A stretch of DNA of 64,000 nt from Methylomonas koyamae. GTDB taxonomy: Bacteria; Pseudomonadota; Gammaproteobacteria; Methylococcales; Methylomonadaceae. Below the pieces are notes generated by a model that searched no databases, was not told the DNA's origin, and worked only from the letters and a program-made list of their open reading frames with translations. The DNA is taken from assembly GCF_019669905.1 (NCBI RefSeq), contig NZ_AP019777.1, positions 3,348,001 through 3,412,000 on the forward strand. Reading direction: 5' to 3'. Shown piece by piece: positions 9,424 through 19,466 of this stretch; positions within the stretch are counted from its first letter, which is position 1, and each line of letters opens with the position of its first letter. The translations under genes were made by a program, and so were the position numbers.

Positions 9424-11271
9424 ATGCAAAATCATTTCCCTGTCTGGAAAAACACTCTGGTGCTGATTATCTTGCTGATCGGTACGATCTACGCGTTACC
9501 CAATATCTACGGTAACGACCCGGCAGTGCAACTGGCGTCGTCCACGTCGGCACCGTTGCAGCAGAACCAAGCCGACGAAGTTGCCGCGACCATCAAAAAC
9601 GCGGGCTTCACGCTGAAAGCGTTCGAGTTCGAGAGCGGCAAAATCCTGGCTCGGTTTAACAACACCGACGAACAAATGAAAGCCGCCGACCTGTTGCGCG
9701 AGCAATTGGCCGACAAAGCCACGGTGGCGTTGAATTTGGCCCCGGCCACGCCGGATTGGCTGCGCGCGCTGGGTGCAAATCCGATGCATTTGGGCTTGGA
9801 CCTGCGCGGCGGCGTACATTTCCTGCTGGAAGTGGACATGGACAGCGCGCTGAAGCAAGCGGAAGAGCGTTACACCAACGACATCCGTACCGCCTTTCGC
9901 GACGCCAAGGTCCGCTACCAGTCGGTGACCAAAGAAGACCAAGGCATCAAAGTCGTACTGCCGAACGAAGAGTCCAGGGTTGCCGCTGCCGCGATTTTGA
10001 ACAAGGATTTCCGCAATCTGGCATTAGTGGAAAGCGGATCTAACGAATTTACGTTGTCGATCCCGGAACGCGATCTGCGCGAAATCAAGAAATCGGCACT
10101 GGGTCAAAACATCACCACACTGCGTAACCGGGTCAACGAACTGGGCGTAGCCGAACCGATCATTCAGCAACAGGGCGACAGCCGCATCGTCGTACAGTTG
10201 CCCGGCGTGCAGGACACTACCCGCGCCAAAGAGTTGCTGGGCACCACGGCGACGTTGGAATATCGTCTGGTCGACGTGGAACATGACGTACAATCGGCCT
10301 TGAGCGGCCACGAACCGGCCGGCAGCCGCTTATATAAAGATAAAAACGGCAATCCAGTGTTGTTGAAACGTGCCGTCATCGTCACCGGCGACCAAATCAC
10401 CGACGCCTCCTCCGGTCTGGACCAGGACGGTCAGGCGGCCGTGTTCATCACCCTGGACGGCGCCGGTGCCAAGAAAATGGGCAAAATGACCCAGGAAAAT
10501 ATCGGCAAGCCGATGGCCGTGGTCTTCATCGAATATAAATCCGAAACGCGCGTGGTTAACGGCGAAAAGGTGCAGCACAAGGAAAAAGTCGAGAAAGTCA
10601 TCAGCGTCGCCACGATCCGCGACAGCTTCAGCAAGCGGTTCCAGACCACCGGCCTGGACAGCCCGGAAGAAGCCCGCACCCTGGCCTTGCTACTTAGAGC
10701 CGGCGCACTGGCGGCTCCGGTCGAAATCGTCGAAGAACGTACCGTGGGTCCGAGCCTGGGTCAGGAAAACATTGATCAAGGCATGATGTCGATCACCGCC
10801 GGCTTCTTACTGGTGGTGTTTTTCATGATCGGTTACTACCGCGCCTTCGGTCTGATCGCCAACTTCGCGCTGTTATTCAACGTGGTGTTGCTGATCGCAA
10901 TCATGTCGGTGCTGCAAGCGACGCTGACCTTGCCCGGCATGGCCGGCATCGTGTTGACGGTTGGTATGGCCGTCGACGCCAACGTCTTGATCAACGAACG
11001 GATACGTGAGGAATTGCGTAACGGGTTGAGTCTTCAAGCCAGCATCTTTACCGGTTACGAAAAAGCCTTCGCCACGATTCTCGACTCCAACGTGACCCAT
11101 TTCATCGTCGCAGTGTTGCTGTTCGGTTTCGGTACCGGCCCGGTGAAAGGTTTTGCGCTGGTACTGATGATAGGCATCGCCACTTCGGTATTCACCGCCG
11201 TCACCGGCACCCGGATGTTGGTCAACTGGTTTTACGGCGGCGACCGCCGCGACGGCAGAGTTTCTATCTGA
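9424..11271 (+). CDS. secD: Protein translocase subunit SecD
   Basis: At 615 residues this matches the usual length of SecD alone. It has an N-terminal transmembrane helix (about 9-27), the P1 region with GLDLRGGVHFLLEVD near 120, and five C-terminal helices from about 450. The motifs VGMAVDANVLINERIREE and GFGTGPVKGFA mark the proton-channel core. SecD uses proton flow to help pull translocated proteins into the periplasm and normally works with SecF. Here secF does not follow: the secD stop is followed by a 15-bp-stem hairpin and then ndk. Confidence 0.97.
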   Translation: MQNHFPVWKNTLVLIILLIGTIYALPNIYGNDPAVQLASSTSAPLQQNQADEVAATIKNAGFTLKAFEFESGKILARFNNTDEQMKAADLLREQLADKATVALNLAPATPDWLRALGANPMHLGLDLRGGVHFLLEVDMDSALKQAEERYTNDIRTAFRDAKVRYQSVTKEDQGIKVVLPNEESRVAAAAILNKDFRNLALVESGSNEFTLSIPERDLREIKKSALGQNITTLRNRVNELGVAEPIIQQQGDSRIVVQLPGVQDTTRAKELLGTTATLEYRLVDVEHDVQSALSGHEPAGSRLYKDKNGNPVLLKRAVIVTGDQITDASSGLDQDGQAAVFITLDGAGAKKMGKMTQENIGKPMAVVFIEYKSETRVVNGEKVQHKEKVEKVISVATIRDSFSKRFQTTGLDSPEEARTLALLLRAGALAAPVEIVEERTVGPSLGQENIDQGMMSITAGFLLVVFFMIGYYRAFGLIANFALLFNVVLLIAIMSVLQATLTLPGMAGIVLTVGMAVDANVLINERIREELRNGLSLQASIFTGYEKAFATILDSNVTHFIVAVLLFGFGTGPVKGFALVLMIGIATSVFTAVTGTRMLVNWFYGGDRRDGRVSI

Positions 11272-11289
11272 GCCGTTCCAAAAACACCT

Positions 11290-11322
11290 CGCTTTGGCAC
11301 CGCCGTCGGCGGTGCCAAAGCG
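11290..11322 (+). terminator. Strong hairpin after secD
   Basis: A perfect 15-bp stem with a 3-base loop begins 18 bp after the secD stop. No T-run follows, so termination would be atypical; it may instead stabilise the secD transcript 3' end. It sits where secF would normally start. Confidence 0.6.
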
Positions 11323-11339
11323 CATTATCCGGCTAAGCG

Positions 11340-11369
11340 TTATCATCCCCCCGCCGGACGCGATATAAT
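11340..11369 (+). promoter_or_regulatory. Likely sigma-70 promoter of ndk operon
   Basis: A perfect TATAAT at 11364-11369 lies 18 bp after a weak -35 match (TTATCA, 11340-11345), about 40 bp before the ndk ATG. It would drive ndk, rlmN, pilF, hisS and the genes beyond. Confidence 0.55.
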
Positions 11370-11410
11370 ACGAAAATCTTTTCTTAACATAAGCCTACGG
11401 GAGTTAAACA

Positions 11411-11842
11411 ATGGCAATCGAACGTACTTTCTCAATCATCAAGCCTGATGCAGTCGCTAAAAACGTGATTGGGGAAATTGTCAGCCGCTTCGAAAAAAAC
11501 GGTCTGCGCATCGTTGCATCCAAAATGCTGCAATTGACCAAGGAACAAGCCGAAGGCTTTTACGCCGAACATAAAGAACGCGGTTTCTTTAACGATTTGG
11601 TTAGCTTCATGACTTCCGGTCCGGTCGTTGTCCAAGTGTTGGAAGGCGAAAATGCCGTGTTGAAAAACCGCGAGCTGATGGGTGCCACCAACCCGAAAGA
11701 AGCCGCACCGGGCACGATTCGCGCCGACTTCGCCGTCAGCATCGACGAAAATGCGGTGCACGGTTCCGATGCGCCGGAATCTGCCGCAAGAGAAATCGCT
11801 TACTTCTTCTCCGCCGATGAACTCTGCGACCGCATCCGCTAA
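11411..11842 (+). CDS. ndk: Nucleoside diphosphate kinase
   Basis: A 143-residue enzyme of standard length that moves the gamma-phosphate from ATP to nucleoside diphosphates. It starts with [12 protein letters not shown]. The phosphate-carrying histidine is His117 in [12 protein letters not shown], and the Arg/Thr nucleotide contacts ([14 protein letters not shown]) are present. A GGGAG site lies 8 bases before the ATG. Its 3' end overlaps the start of rlmN by 26 bp in another frame. It is first in a long plus-strand cluster that continues to der. Confidence 0.98.
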   Translation: MAIERTFSIIKPDAVAKNVIGEIVSRFEKNGLRIVASKMLQLTKEQAEGFYAEHKERGFFNDLVSFMTSGPVVVQVLEGENAVLKNRELMGATNPKEAAPGTIRADFAVSIDENAVHGSDAPESAAREIAYFFSADELCDRIR

Positions 11843-12929
11843 ACCGGATCCGATCAATTTGCTCGATTTCGACAGAAAGGGCCTGCAGACCTTTTTTGTC
11901 GGACTCGGCGAAAAACCGTTTCGTGCCACCCAGGTGTTGAAATGGATTTACCAGGAAGGCGTCACCGACTTCGAGCGGATGACCAACCTGAGCAAACCCC
12001 TGCGCGCTTACCTCAGCGAGAATTGCCAAATCAAAGCGCCGCAGATCGTCGCCGAACAGTTGGCCAGCGACGGCACCTGTAAATGGGCGATGCAGATGCA
12101 GTGCGGCAACCGGGTCGAAACCGTTTACATTCCGGAAGAACGCCGGGCTACGCTGTGCATTTCATCGCAAGTCGGCTGCGCATTGGCTTGCACCTTCTGC
12201 TCCACCGCCAAACAAGGCTTTAACCGCAACCTGTCGACCGCCGAAATCATCGGCCAGCTTTATCTGGCGCAACAACGGCTCGGTCCGGAACGGCGCATCA
12301 CCAATGTAGTGATGATGGGTATGGGCGAACCGCTGCTGAATTTCGACAACGTCGTCGCCGCCATGAATCTGATGATGGACGACTTCTGTTACGGGTTGTC
12401 CAAACGCCGGGTTACGATCAGCACCTCCGGCATCGTGCCGGCGATGCAACGTTTGAATGCGGTTTGCGACGTCAGTATGGCGGTTTCGCTGCACGCACCG
12501 AACGACGAATTGCGTGACCAATTGGTGCCGATCAACGTCAAATACCCGTTGAAAGAATTGATGGAGGCTTGCCGCGCCTACGCCAAAACCGGGCCGCGCA
12601 AACACATCACTTTCGAATACGTAATGCTGGACGGCGTCAACGATAGCGAACGCGATGCCCATACCTTGGTGAAATTACTGAAAGACGTGCCGTCGAAATT
12701 GAACCTGATTCCGTTCAATCCGTTCCCGCAGTCCCACTACCGCTGCTCGGGCCAAAACGCAATTTTGAAGTTTCGCGATATCCTCCACAACGCCGGCATC
12801 GTCACCACGATCCGCAAAACCCGCGGCGAAGATATCGACGCGGCCTGCGGCCAACTGGTCGGCCAAGTACAAGACAAAAGCCGCCGGCATTTGAAACTGC
12901 AAGCCCAGGAAGCGGCGCATGTCGGCTAA
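11817..12929 (+). CDS. rlmN: 23S rRNA (A2503-C2) / tRNA (A37-C2) methyltransferase RlmN
   Basis: A radical-SAM methyltransferase of 370 residues when started at the ATG at 11817, which lies inside the end of ndk. An upstream ATG in this frame would be buried inside ndk and add unrelated residues. The iron-sulfur cluster motif is CALACTFC, and the [13 protein letters not shown] block is diagnostic for the family. Late Cys residues needed for the methyl-Cys mechanism are present ([10 protein letters not shown] region). It methylates A2503 in 23S rRNA and A37 in some tRNAs. It overlaps pilF by 11 bp, consistent with the common rlmN-pilF arrangement. Confidence 0.96.
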   Translation: MNSATASAKPDPINLLDFDRKGLQTFFVGLGEKPFRATQVLKWIYQEGVTDFERMTNLSKPLRAYLSENCQIKAPQIVAEQLASDGTCKWAMQMQCGNRVETVYIPEERRATLCISSQVGCALACTFCSTAKQGFNRNLSTAEIIGQLYLAQQRLGPERRITNVVMMGMGEPLLNFDNVVAAMNLMMDDFCYGLSKRRVTISTSGIVPAMQRLNAVCDVSMAVSLHAPNDELRDQLVPINVKYPLKELMEACRAYAKTGPRKHITFEYVMLDGVNDSERDAHTLVKLLKDVPSKLNLIPFNPFPQSHYRCSGQNAILKFRDILHNAGIVTTIRKTRGEDIDAACGQLVGQVQDKSRRHLKLQAQEAAHVG

Positions 12930-13677
12930 GAAGTTGCCGGCAACGCTGTTCTGGCTATTGGTAGCAGGCGGTTGCGGCCTGCTGCCGGCCAGCCGGGAAA
13001 CTCTCAGTTCGGCCGAAAAAGCCAAATTGAATTTGCAGATGGGCGCCCGTTACCTGGACATGGGCATGCTCGACGTGGCGCGAGAGAAGTTGGAAACGGC
13101 CGTCCGCCTCGATTCGGGCAATGCCGAAATCCATAATACGCTGGCGGTATTTTACGAGCGCATCAGAGACTACGATGCGGCCGACGACAGCTACCGCAGC
13201 GCATTGCAAAACAACCCGGATAGCTTCAGCATCAAAAGCAATTACGGCCGCTTTTTATGCGACCGCGGCAAATACGACAAGGCATTCGAGTTATTGAACG
13301 CCTCGCTGGAATCGGCGATGAATAACCGGCCCTGGTTTGCATTGACCAATATCGGCTTGTGCCACATCAAACAAAACGATTTCAGCCAGGCCGAAACCTA
13401 TTTTCGCCGGGCGTTACAAGCGCAACCGGACTACGCGCCGGCGTTGCTGGAAATGCAGCGCATCAGCTACCAAAACCAGCAATTCATGTCGGCGCGGGCG
13501 TTTATGGAACGCTATTTGGGCGTCGCCAAACATACCCCGGAAAGCCTGTGGATAGCGTTCCAAACCGAGCGCGCACTGGGCAACGGCAAACTGGCCGAAG
13601 AATACCGCGAGCAATTACTAGGCTCGTTCCCCGCTTCCAAGGAAGCGCAACAAGTTAGAACCGCGATCAGTAAATAA
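12919..13677 (+). CDS. pilF: Type IV pilus biogenesis lipoprotein PilF (PilW)
   Basis: A 252-residue lipoprotein with a short signal sequence ending in a lipobox-like AGGC (Cys about residue 19), followed by about six TPR repeats of 34 residues (for example [20 protein letters not shown] and [19 protein letters not shown]). PilF is the outer-membrane pilotin that lets the PilQ secretin assemble. The gene starts inside the end of rlmN. In many gammaproteobacteria rodZ and ispG sit between pilF and hisS; here hisS follows after 15 bp. Confidence 0.92.
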   Translation: MSAKKLPATLFWLLVAGGCGLLPASRETLSSAEKAKLNLQMGARYLDMGMLDVAREKLETAVRLDSGNAEIHNTLAVFYERIRDYDAADDSYRSALQNNPDSFSIKSNYGRFLCDRGKYDKAFELLNASLESAMNNRPWFALTNIGLCHIKQNDFSQAETYFRRALQAQPDYAPALLEMQRISYQNQQFMSARAFMERYLGVAKHTPESLWIAFQTERALGNGKLAEEYREQLLGSFPASKEAQQVRTAISK

Positions 13678-13692
13678 TCCTGCAGTAAACCC

Positions 13693-14988
13693 ATGGCAAA
13701 ACAACAACAGGCTATTCAGGCCATCCGCGGCATGCACGACATTCTTCCCGAGCAATCGCCTTACTGGCAATGGCTCGAGAGCCAAGCCCGCCAAGTATTG
13801 GCCGGATACGGCTACCAGGAAATCCGTCTGCCGATCGTCGAAAAAACCGAACTATTCAAGCGCTCGATCGGCGAAGTCACCGACATCGTCGAAAAAGAAA
13901 TGTATACCTTCGAAGACCGTAACGGCGATTCTTTGACCTTACGCCCGGAGGGGACCGCCGGCTGCCTGCGCGCCTGCCTCGAGCACGGTCTGCTGCACAA
14001 CCAAAGCCACCGCTTGTGGTATTACGGCCCGATGTTCCGCCACGAGCGCCCGCAAAAAGGCCGCTACCGCCAATTCTACCAATTGGGCGTCGAGACTTAC
14101 GGCATGCCGGGGCCCGATATCGATGCCGAAATGATTCTGCTCAGCGACCGTTTGTGGAAACGCTTGGGCATTCGCGACATGGTGGAACTGCAAATCAACT
14201 CGTTGGGCACCAGCGACGAACGCCTGGCCTACCGCGGCACACTGGTCGAATATTTCAAACAACACTTGCATCTGCTGGACGAAGACAGTCTGCGCCGGCT
14301 AGAGACTAACCCACTGCGCATTCTGGACAGCAAGAATCCGGAGATGCAGGCAATGCTGCAACAAGCCCCGGTGTTGCTCGACCATTTGGGTGAGGAAAGT
14401 TTGGCCCATTTCGACAGTCTGAAAGCGACTTTGGACGATTTGGGCATCGGCTACCGCATCAACACCCGCCTGGTGCGCGGCCTGGATTACTACGGCAAGA
14501 CCGTATTCGAATGGGTCACCGAACGGCTTGGCTCACAAGGCACCATCTGCGCCGGCGGCCGCTACGACGGCTTGATCGAGCAATTGGGCGGTAAAGCCAA
14601 CCATGCGATCGGTTTTGCAATGGGCATGGAACGCATACTCGCGTTATTGGAGCTGCTGGAAACGGTTCCGGTAGCCGTCGGCGTCGACGTATTCATGATT
14701 CGGGTCGGCAACGCTGCCGAAGCCGCCGGCATGCGCCTGGCGGAAGCTCTCCGCGATCAACTGCCGCAACTGAAGTTGCAAGTCAATTGTGGCGGCGGCA
14801 GCTTTAAAAGCCAGTTCAAAAAAGCCGACAAATCCGGAGCCGAATACGCCATTGTCATCGGCGACGACGAAGCGGCCCGCGGCGAGATCGCGTTGAAACC
14901 CTTGCGCGCCGATCGGGAACAACTCACTCTCGACCACAGCCAACTCCTGCAATTCCTGCGGGACCGGCATCAACCCAAATCCCTGTAA
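13693..14988 (+). CDS. hisS: Histidyl-tRNA synthetase
   Basis: A 431-residue class II synthetase that charges tRNA-His. It has the motif 2 block [14 protein letters not shown], the histidine-binding [15 protein letters not shown], the [12 protein letters not shown] block, and motif 3 ([10 protein letters not shown]). The C-terminal anticodon-binding domain spans about 330-425. Length and motifs are normal. The plus-strand cluster continues 23 bp later with yfgM. Confidence 0.98.
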   Translation: MAKQQQAIQAIRGMHDILPEQSPYWQWLESQARQVLAGYGYQEIRLPIVEKTELFKRSIGEVTDIVEKEMYTFEDRNGDSLTLRPEGTAGCLRACLEHGLLHNQSHRLWYYGPMFRHERPQKGRYRQFYQLGVETYGMPGPDIDAEMILLSDRLWKRLGIRDMVELQINSLGTSDERLAYRGTLVEYFKQHLHLLDEDSLRRLETNPLRILDSKNPEMQAMLQQAPVLLDHLGEESLAHFDSLKATLDDLGIGYRINTRLVRGLDYYGKTVFEWVTERLGSQGTICAGGRYDGLIEQLGGKANHAIGFAMGMERILALLELLETVPVAVGVDVFMIRVGNAAEAAGMRLAEALRDQLPQLKLQVNCGGGSFKSQFKKADKSGAEYAIVIGDDEAARGEIALKPLRADREQLTLDHSQLLQFLRDRHQPKSL

Positions 14989-15011
14989 CCTGGAAAGATA
15001 AGAGAAACACC

Positions 15012-15665
15012 GTGGCAATTTACGATACCGAAGAAGAACAACTGGAACAGTTGAAAAAATGGTGGGAGGCCAACCAGACATCGCTAATCGCCGGCGTGGC
15101 CACGGCACTGGTATTGGTCGCCGGCTGGAACATGTGGCAAAACCATCAGACCAACCAACGCAGCCAGGCTTCGCAAATGTACCAGCAGATGCTGGAAAGC
15201 GCCGCTAAAGATAATGGCGAGTCTACCGAAAAGTTGGCCGAACGCTTGCCGAGCGAATTTCCGGGGACTGTATATGCCCATTATGCCAATTTGCAGCTAG
15301 CCAAGGCCAAAGTGCAAAAAGGCGATCTGGAAGGTGCGAAAGCCGTTCTGAAACAAGCGATTCAAACCGCGGACAGCGAACCGCTGAAACACGTGGCCCG
15401 GCTGCGCTTAATCCAGCTGATGCTGGCTTCCGGCCAATACGAGCAAGGTTTGCAATTGATCGCCGAAGTCGATCCGGCCAAAGCTGAGGGCTTCTCGGCC
15501 AGTTACGACGAATTGCAAGGCGATTTGTACGTCGCGCTCGACCGAATCGACGAAGCGCGTAGCGCCTACCAAAGCGCGATCAGAACCGGCCAAGCCACAC
15601 CGCTGACTCAGTTCAAATTGGACGACGTTGCCGCGCCCGCCGTGGCACCGACTGCCGCCAATTAA
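15012..15665 (+). CDS. yfgM: YfgM-family TPR protein (SecYEG ancillary)
   Basis: A 217-residue protein starting with GTG at 15012. It has the typical N-terminus YDTEEEQLEQLKKWWEAN, one transmembrane helix (about 25-42), then periplasmic TPR-like helices (residues 60-200). In E. coli YfgM binds PpiD at the Sec translocon and hands secreted proteins to periplasmic chaperones. The hisS-yfgM-bamB-der order is the classical one and strongly supports the assignment. Confidence 0.93.
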   Translation: MAIYDTEEEQLEQLKKWWEANQTSLIAGVATALVLVAGWNMWQNHQTNQRSQASQMYQQMLESAAKDNGESTEKLAERLPSEFPGTVYAHYANLQLAKAKVQKGDLEGAKAVLKQAIQTADSEPLKHVARLRLIQLMLASGQYEQGLQLIAEVDPAKAEGFSASYDELQGDLYVALDRIDEARSAYQSAIRTGQATPLTQFKLDDVAAPAVAPTAAN

Positions 15666-15693
15666 CGTTTTCGAAATCCGTTTCTTTTAGGCC

Positions 15694-16905
15694 ATGCAAA
15701 TAAGGAAAGCCAGATACCTGACTCTCGCGACACTGGTCGCCGGGCCATTGCTGTTGGGCGGATGCGCCGGCCTGAATGCCGGCCGGGATTTTATCTCCGG
15801 CATAACCGACTACGTGATGGGCGACGACGATAATGCCGACCCACCTGCCGCACTGCAGGAATACACGCCGGAACTGCAACTGGAAACGGTTTGGAAAGAG
15901 TCGGTCGGCACCGGTGCCGACGAAAAGTATCTGAAATTGATCCCGGCCGTAGCCGACGGTACGGTTTACGCCGCCGACTACAAAGGCCATCTGCAGGCAC
16001 GCAATGCCGCCAGCGGCAATCTAGCCTGGGAAACCGATACCGAATACAGCTTCTCCGCCGGCCCCGGCCTCGGTGTCAACACCGTGGTGATGGGTACCAA
16101 CACCGGCGAGGTGATCGGCTTCGACCGGGCCAGCGGCGAGCAGCGCTGGAAAACCGACGTTCCCAGCGAAGTGCAGGCCACGCCGGTGGTTAGCCGCGGC
16201 ACGGTGATTATCCGTACCACCGACGGCAAGATTCTGGCCTTGCGCGAAAGCGACGGCGGTTTGGTTTGGACCTCGGAACACAGTGTGCCGGCGTTAAGCA
16301 TCCGCGGCGCCGGTACGCCGATTATCATCGAAGGCAACGTCATTGCCGGCGCGGCCAACGGTAAACTGCAAGCTTTGCAGTTGAACGACGGCAAAGCGGT
16401 GTGGGAAGCTACAATTGCGATACCCAGCGGCCGTTCCGAAGTCGAACGGTTGGTCGATCTCGACGCCGATCCGGCTGCCAGCAGGGGCGCGATTTACGTT
16501 GCCAGTTTTACCGGAGGCGCTTCGTCGGTTTCCGAAATCGACGGCGATGTGCTGTGGCGTAACGAAGCCGTGTCGTCCTACACCGGACTCAGTCTGGATT
16601 ACCGTTACATCTATATCAGCGATACCCAAGGCGACGTTTGGCAACTCGACCAACGTAGCGGCGCTTCGCTGTGGAAGCAAAAGGATCTGCACAACCGCCG
16701 CCTTACCGCACCGGTGGCTTACCAAAGCTATGTCGTGGTTGGCGATTTCGAAGGTTACGTGCACTGGCTGTCGGTGACCGACGGCCGCCAATTGGCACGA
16801 ATCCAAGTCAGCAAAGCGGCGATTGAGGCCAAACCGGTAGTCGTGGACGATACTGTTTACATTTATGCCAAAGACGGCACCCTCGCTGCCCTGAAGGCCA
16901 GATAA
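15694..16905 (+). CDS. bamB: Outer membrane protein assembly factor BamB
   Basis: A 403-residue lipoprotein: signal peptide with lipobox LLGGC (Cys about 25), then an eight-bladed beta-propeller of PQQ-like repeats (W..G...W patterns such as [20 protein letters not shown] and GGLVWTSEH). BamB is the scaffold lipoprotein of the Bam complex that folds outer-membrane barrels. It is four bases upstream of der, as in E. coli. Confidence 0.97.
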   Translation: MQIRKARYLTLATLVAGPLLLGGCAGLNAGRDFISGITDYVMGDDDNADPPAALQEYTPELQLETVWKESVGTGADEKYLKLIPAVADGTVYAADYKGHLQARNAASGNLAWETDTEYSFSAGPGLGVNTVVMGTNTGEVIGFDRASGEQRWKTDVPSEVQATPVVSRGTVIIRTTDGKILALRESDGGLVWTSEHSVPALSIRGAGTPIIIEGNVIAGAANGKLQALQLNDGKAVWEATIAIPSGRSEVERLVDLDADPAASRGAIYVASFTGGASSVSEIDGDVLWRNEAVSSYTGLSLDYRYIYISDTQGDVWQLDQRSGASLWKQKDLHNRRLTAPVAYQSYVVVGDFEGYVHWLSVTDGRQLARIQVSKAAIEAKPVVVDDTVYIYAKDGTLAALKAR

Positions 16906-16909
16906 TTTC

Positions 16910-18301
16910 ATGCTACCCGTTATTGCTCTTGTAGGCCGGCCCAACGTCGGCAAATCCACCCTTTTCAATTACCTGACCCGTAGCCGCGAGGCCTTGGTGG
17001 CCGATTATCCGGGGCTGACCCGGGACCGCCAGTACGGCCGGGTCAAACGCGGCGAGCGCGATTGCCTGGTAGTCGATACCGGCGGCATCACCGACGACCA
17101 GGAAGGCATCGACGCGTTCGCTAAGAAACAGGTCGAAATTGCGTTGCAGGAAGCGGACGTGGTGTTTTTTATGGTCGACGCCCGCGACGGCATCAACGCC
17201 TCCGACGACGCCATCGCCGACATGCTGCGCAAATTGGGTAAACCGGTGGTATTGGTCGTCAATAAAATCGACGGTATCGACAGCAATACGGTTACCCACG
17301 ATTTCTATAGCCTGGCGCTCGGCGAACCGGTGCCGATTGCCGCCAGCCACGGCCGTAACGTACACGAATTGTTGGGGCGGATCGACGAGCTGTTACCGGA
17401 ACAACCTGACGAAATTCAGGAAGAAGACCCCGGCATTGCCATCGCCATCGTCGGTCGGCCCAATGTCGGTAAGTCGACGCTGGTCAACCGTTTGCTCGGC
17501 GAAGAACGCGTCGTGGTATTCGACGAAGCGGGCACTACCCGCGACAGCATTTACATCCCGTTCGAACGCGACGGCAAGAAATTCACGTTAATCGACACCG
17601 CCGGTATGCGCCGCCGCTCCCGAGTGTCGTTGACCGTGGAAAAATTCAGCATTATCAAATCGCTGCAAGCGATCGAAAAAGCCCATGTCGTGATCTACTT
17701 GATCGACGCCCGCGAGGGTGTCACCGATCAGGATGCGCATATTTTGGGGTTGGTATTGGAGGCCGGCCGCGCCTTGATTATCGGTCTGAACAAATGGGAC
17801 GGCCTCAACGCCGAACACCGCGATTTCGTAAAAAAACAAATCGAAATGAAGCTGTCGTTTCTGGACTTTGCCGAAAAACATCCGATTTCGGCCTTGCACG
17901 GCAGCGGCGTCGGCAAATTGTTCGATGTGGTGCACAGCCTTTACGATTCGGCGATGGTCGACATGTCCACACCGTTATTGACCCGAATACTGACCGATGC
18001 GCTAGCCGCGCACCAACCGCCGCTGGTCGGCGGTCGCCGGATCAAATTGAAATATGCCCACCAGGGCGGCCGCAACCCGCCGGTGGTAGTGATTCACGGC
18101 GTGCAAACCGACGCCCTGCCCGGCGCCTACAAGCGCTATTTGATGAACTACTTCCGCGATCAACTCCGCTTGAAAGGCACGCCGGTACGCTTGGTATTCA
18201 AATCGCCGGAAAATCCATTTCACGGCCAAAAAAACCAGCTCAGCGAACGCCAAATTAAAAAGCGTAAACGGTTGATCGACTTCAGCAAGCGCAAAAAATA
18301 A
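16910..18301 (+). CDS. der: Ribosome biogenesis GTPase Der (EngA)
   Basis: A 463-residue protein with two tandem GTPase domains, each with its own P-loop GRPNVGKST (about residues 8 and 182), plus DTGG or DTAG and NKxD motifs, and a C-terminal KH-like domain ending in Lys/Arg-rich [14 protein letters not shown]. Der is needed for maturation of the 50S subunit. The gene closes the hisS-yfgM-bamB-der block. It starts 4 bp after the bamB stop. Confidence 0.98.
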   Translation: MLPVIALVGRPNVGKSTLFNYLTRSREALVADYPGLTRDRQYGRVKRGERDCLVVDTGGITDDQEGIDAFAKKQVEIALQEADVVFFMVDARDGINASDDAIADMLRKLGKPVVLVVNKIDGIDSNTVTHDFYSLALGEPVPIAASHGRNVHELLGRIDELLPEQPDEIQEEDPGIAIAIVGRPNVGKSTLVNRLLGEERVVVFDEAGTTRDSIYIPFERDGKKFTLIDTAGMRRRSRVSLTVEKFSIIKSLQAIEKAHVVIYLIDAREGVTDQDAHILGLVLEAGRALIIGLNKWDGLNAEHRDFVKKQIEMKLSFLDFAEKHPISALHGSGVGKLFDVVHSLYDSAMVDMSTPLLTRILTDALAAHQPPLVGGRRIKLKYAHQGGRNPPVVVIHGVQTDALPGAYKRYLMNYFRDQLRLKGTPVRLVFKSPENPFHGQKNQLSERQIKKRKRLIDFSKRKK

Positions 18302-18341
18302 TTGCCGCGGATATAGATAATCACCACTTCAGGAACCCAGC

Positions 18342-18839
18342 ATGGCAACCATCACCTTTCAAGGCAAACCCATCAACACCGTCGGCGATTTGCCGGCAGT
18401 CGGCACTCCGGCTCCGGATTTCCTGCTGACTAACCGGAAAATGCAGGACGTCGGCTTGGCGGAATTCGCCGGTAAGCGTAAGGTATTGAACATCGTCCCC
18501 AGCCTGGACACGCCCACTTGCGCCGCTTCAACCCGCAAATTCAACGAAAAAGCGGCGCACTTACCGAATACTGTGGTGCTGGCCGTATCTGCAGACCTGC
18601 CGTTCGCTCAAGTCCGTTTTTGCGAAATCGAAGGCATCAAACATGTGGTCCCTCTATCCACCTTCCGCTCCAGTTTCGCCCACGATTACGGCGTCGAGCT
18701 GCTCGATAGCATATTGGCCGGGCTGACCGCGCGGGCCATCGTCGTTATCGACGAACACGATAAGGTGGTTTACACCCAATTGGTCAGCGAGATCGCCGAC
18801 GAACCCGATTACACCGCAGCGTTAGCCGCGCTCGATTGA
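18342..18839 (+). CDS. tpx: Thiol peroxidase Tpx
   Basis: A 165-residue atypical 2-Cys peroxiredoxin that reduces alkyl hydroperoxides with thioredoxin. The peroxidatic Cys is in [16 protein letters not shown] (about residue 60), and the resolving Cys is in [14 protein letters not shown] (about 94), as in E. coli Tpx. Length is normal. It is probably its own unit or the tail of the upstream cluster (40-bp gap). Confidence 0.96.
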   Translation: MATITFQGKPINTVGDLPAVGTPAPDFLLTNRKMQDVGLAEFAGKRKVLNIVPSLDTPTCAASTRKFNEKAAHLPNTVVLAVSADLPFAQVRFCEIEGIKHVVPLSTFRSSFAHDYGVELLDSILAGLTARAIVVIDEHDKVVYTQLVSEIADEPDYTAALAALD

Positions 18840-19138
18840 GTGCGCCAAGAACGCACGCTGCATAAAACAAGCTGTTTCCCAAAAAACTGTCGCAATCTGG
18901 CAAAACCCGGTAACCTAAATGTCTATTCAGGTTACCCCCTGATTGGAACGGAACTTTATCGGATTTTAATTTATCTGAAACTGGAATATCGATATCGTCT
19001 CAGTTCAAATATTTAAAAATACGCTGTACCCATGGTTGTAAGTCACTCGACCGAAGAAATTACTCAACGAGCATATCGATTACTATTTAATGCCTTATCG
19101 AGTTGCATTGCCGAAAACAATTGCGGCTTGAGGAACCA
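18840..19138. other. Intergenic region
   Basis: About 300 bp without a gene. It is AT-richer than its surroundings and probably carries the promoter of the Arg-rich gene that follows. I see only a 5-bp GTGCG/CGCAC inverted repeat just after tpx and no clear promoter or RNA. Confidence 0.4.
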
Positions 19139-19462
19139 ATGGTAGTGCCAGCGATGAATAGCGACTTCTCGGCACGGCGCCGCTCTGCGCGCCGCCAACA
19201 ACAAAGACGAATAAATCCATTTCCGTTCAATTCGGAGGAATGGATTTCCTTCATTCAGCAACAATATTTATTGTGGCCCAAGCACGAGCGCCGTATCGGC
19301 GAACGCCGGGTAGCCGAGCGGCGAGAGACAGACCGCCGGGCCGCGCTGCGAAAAGAATCCGAAGACGCAATTTTTCAACGCACCCGTTGGTTTTCCGCGG
19401 AATCCATCCTGAACGACGAAGAAAAGCAGATGATCCAGGAATTATTTGCCGAGGAAGAATGA
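19139..19462 (+). CDS. Arg-rich hypothetical protein, 107 aa
   Basis: A small charged protein with no transmembrane segment. The start at 19139 has a GAGG site 5 bases upstream. An N-terminal basic patch (RRRSARRQQQRR) and a run of short ERR/DRR units (ERRIGERRVAERRETDRR, about residues 58-75) alternate with hydrophobic and acidic residues, ending in an acidic tail. The spacing is helical, and the patches could bind nucleic acid or phospholipid heads. I do not recognise a family. It stands alone with its 3' end 4 bp from the convergent nuclease gene. Confidence 0.65.
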   Translation: MVVPAMNSDFSARRRSARRQQQRRINPFPFNSEEWISFIQQQYLLWPKHERRIGERRVAERRETDRRAALRKESEDAIFQRTRWFSAESILNDEEKQMIQELFAEEE

Positions 19463-19466
19463 AACG

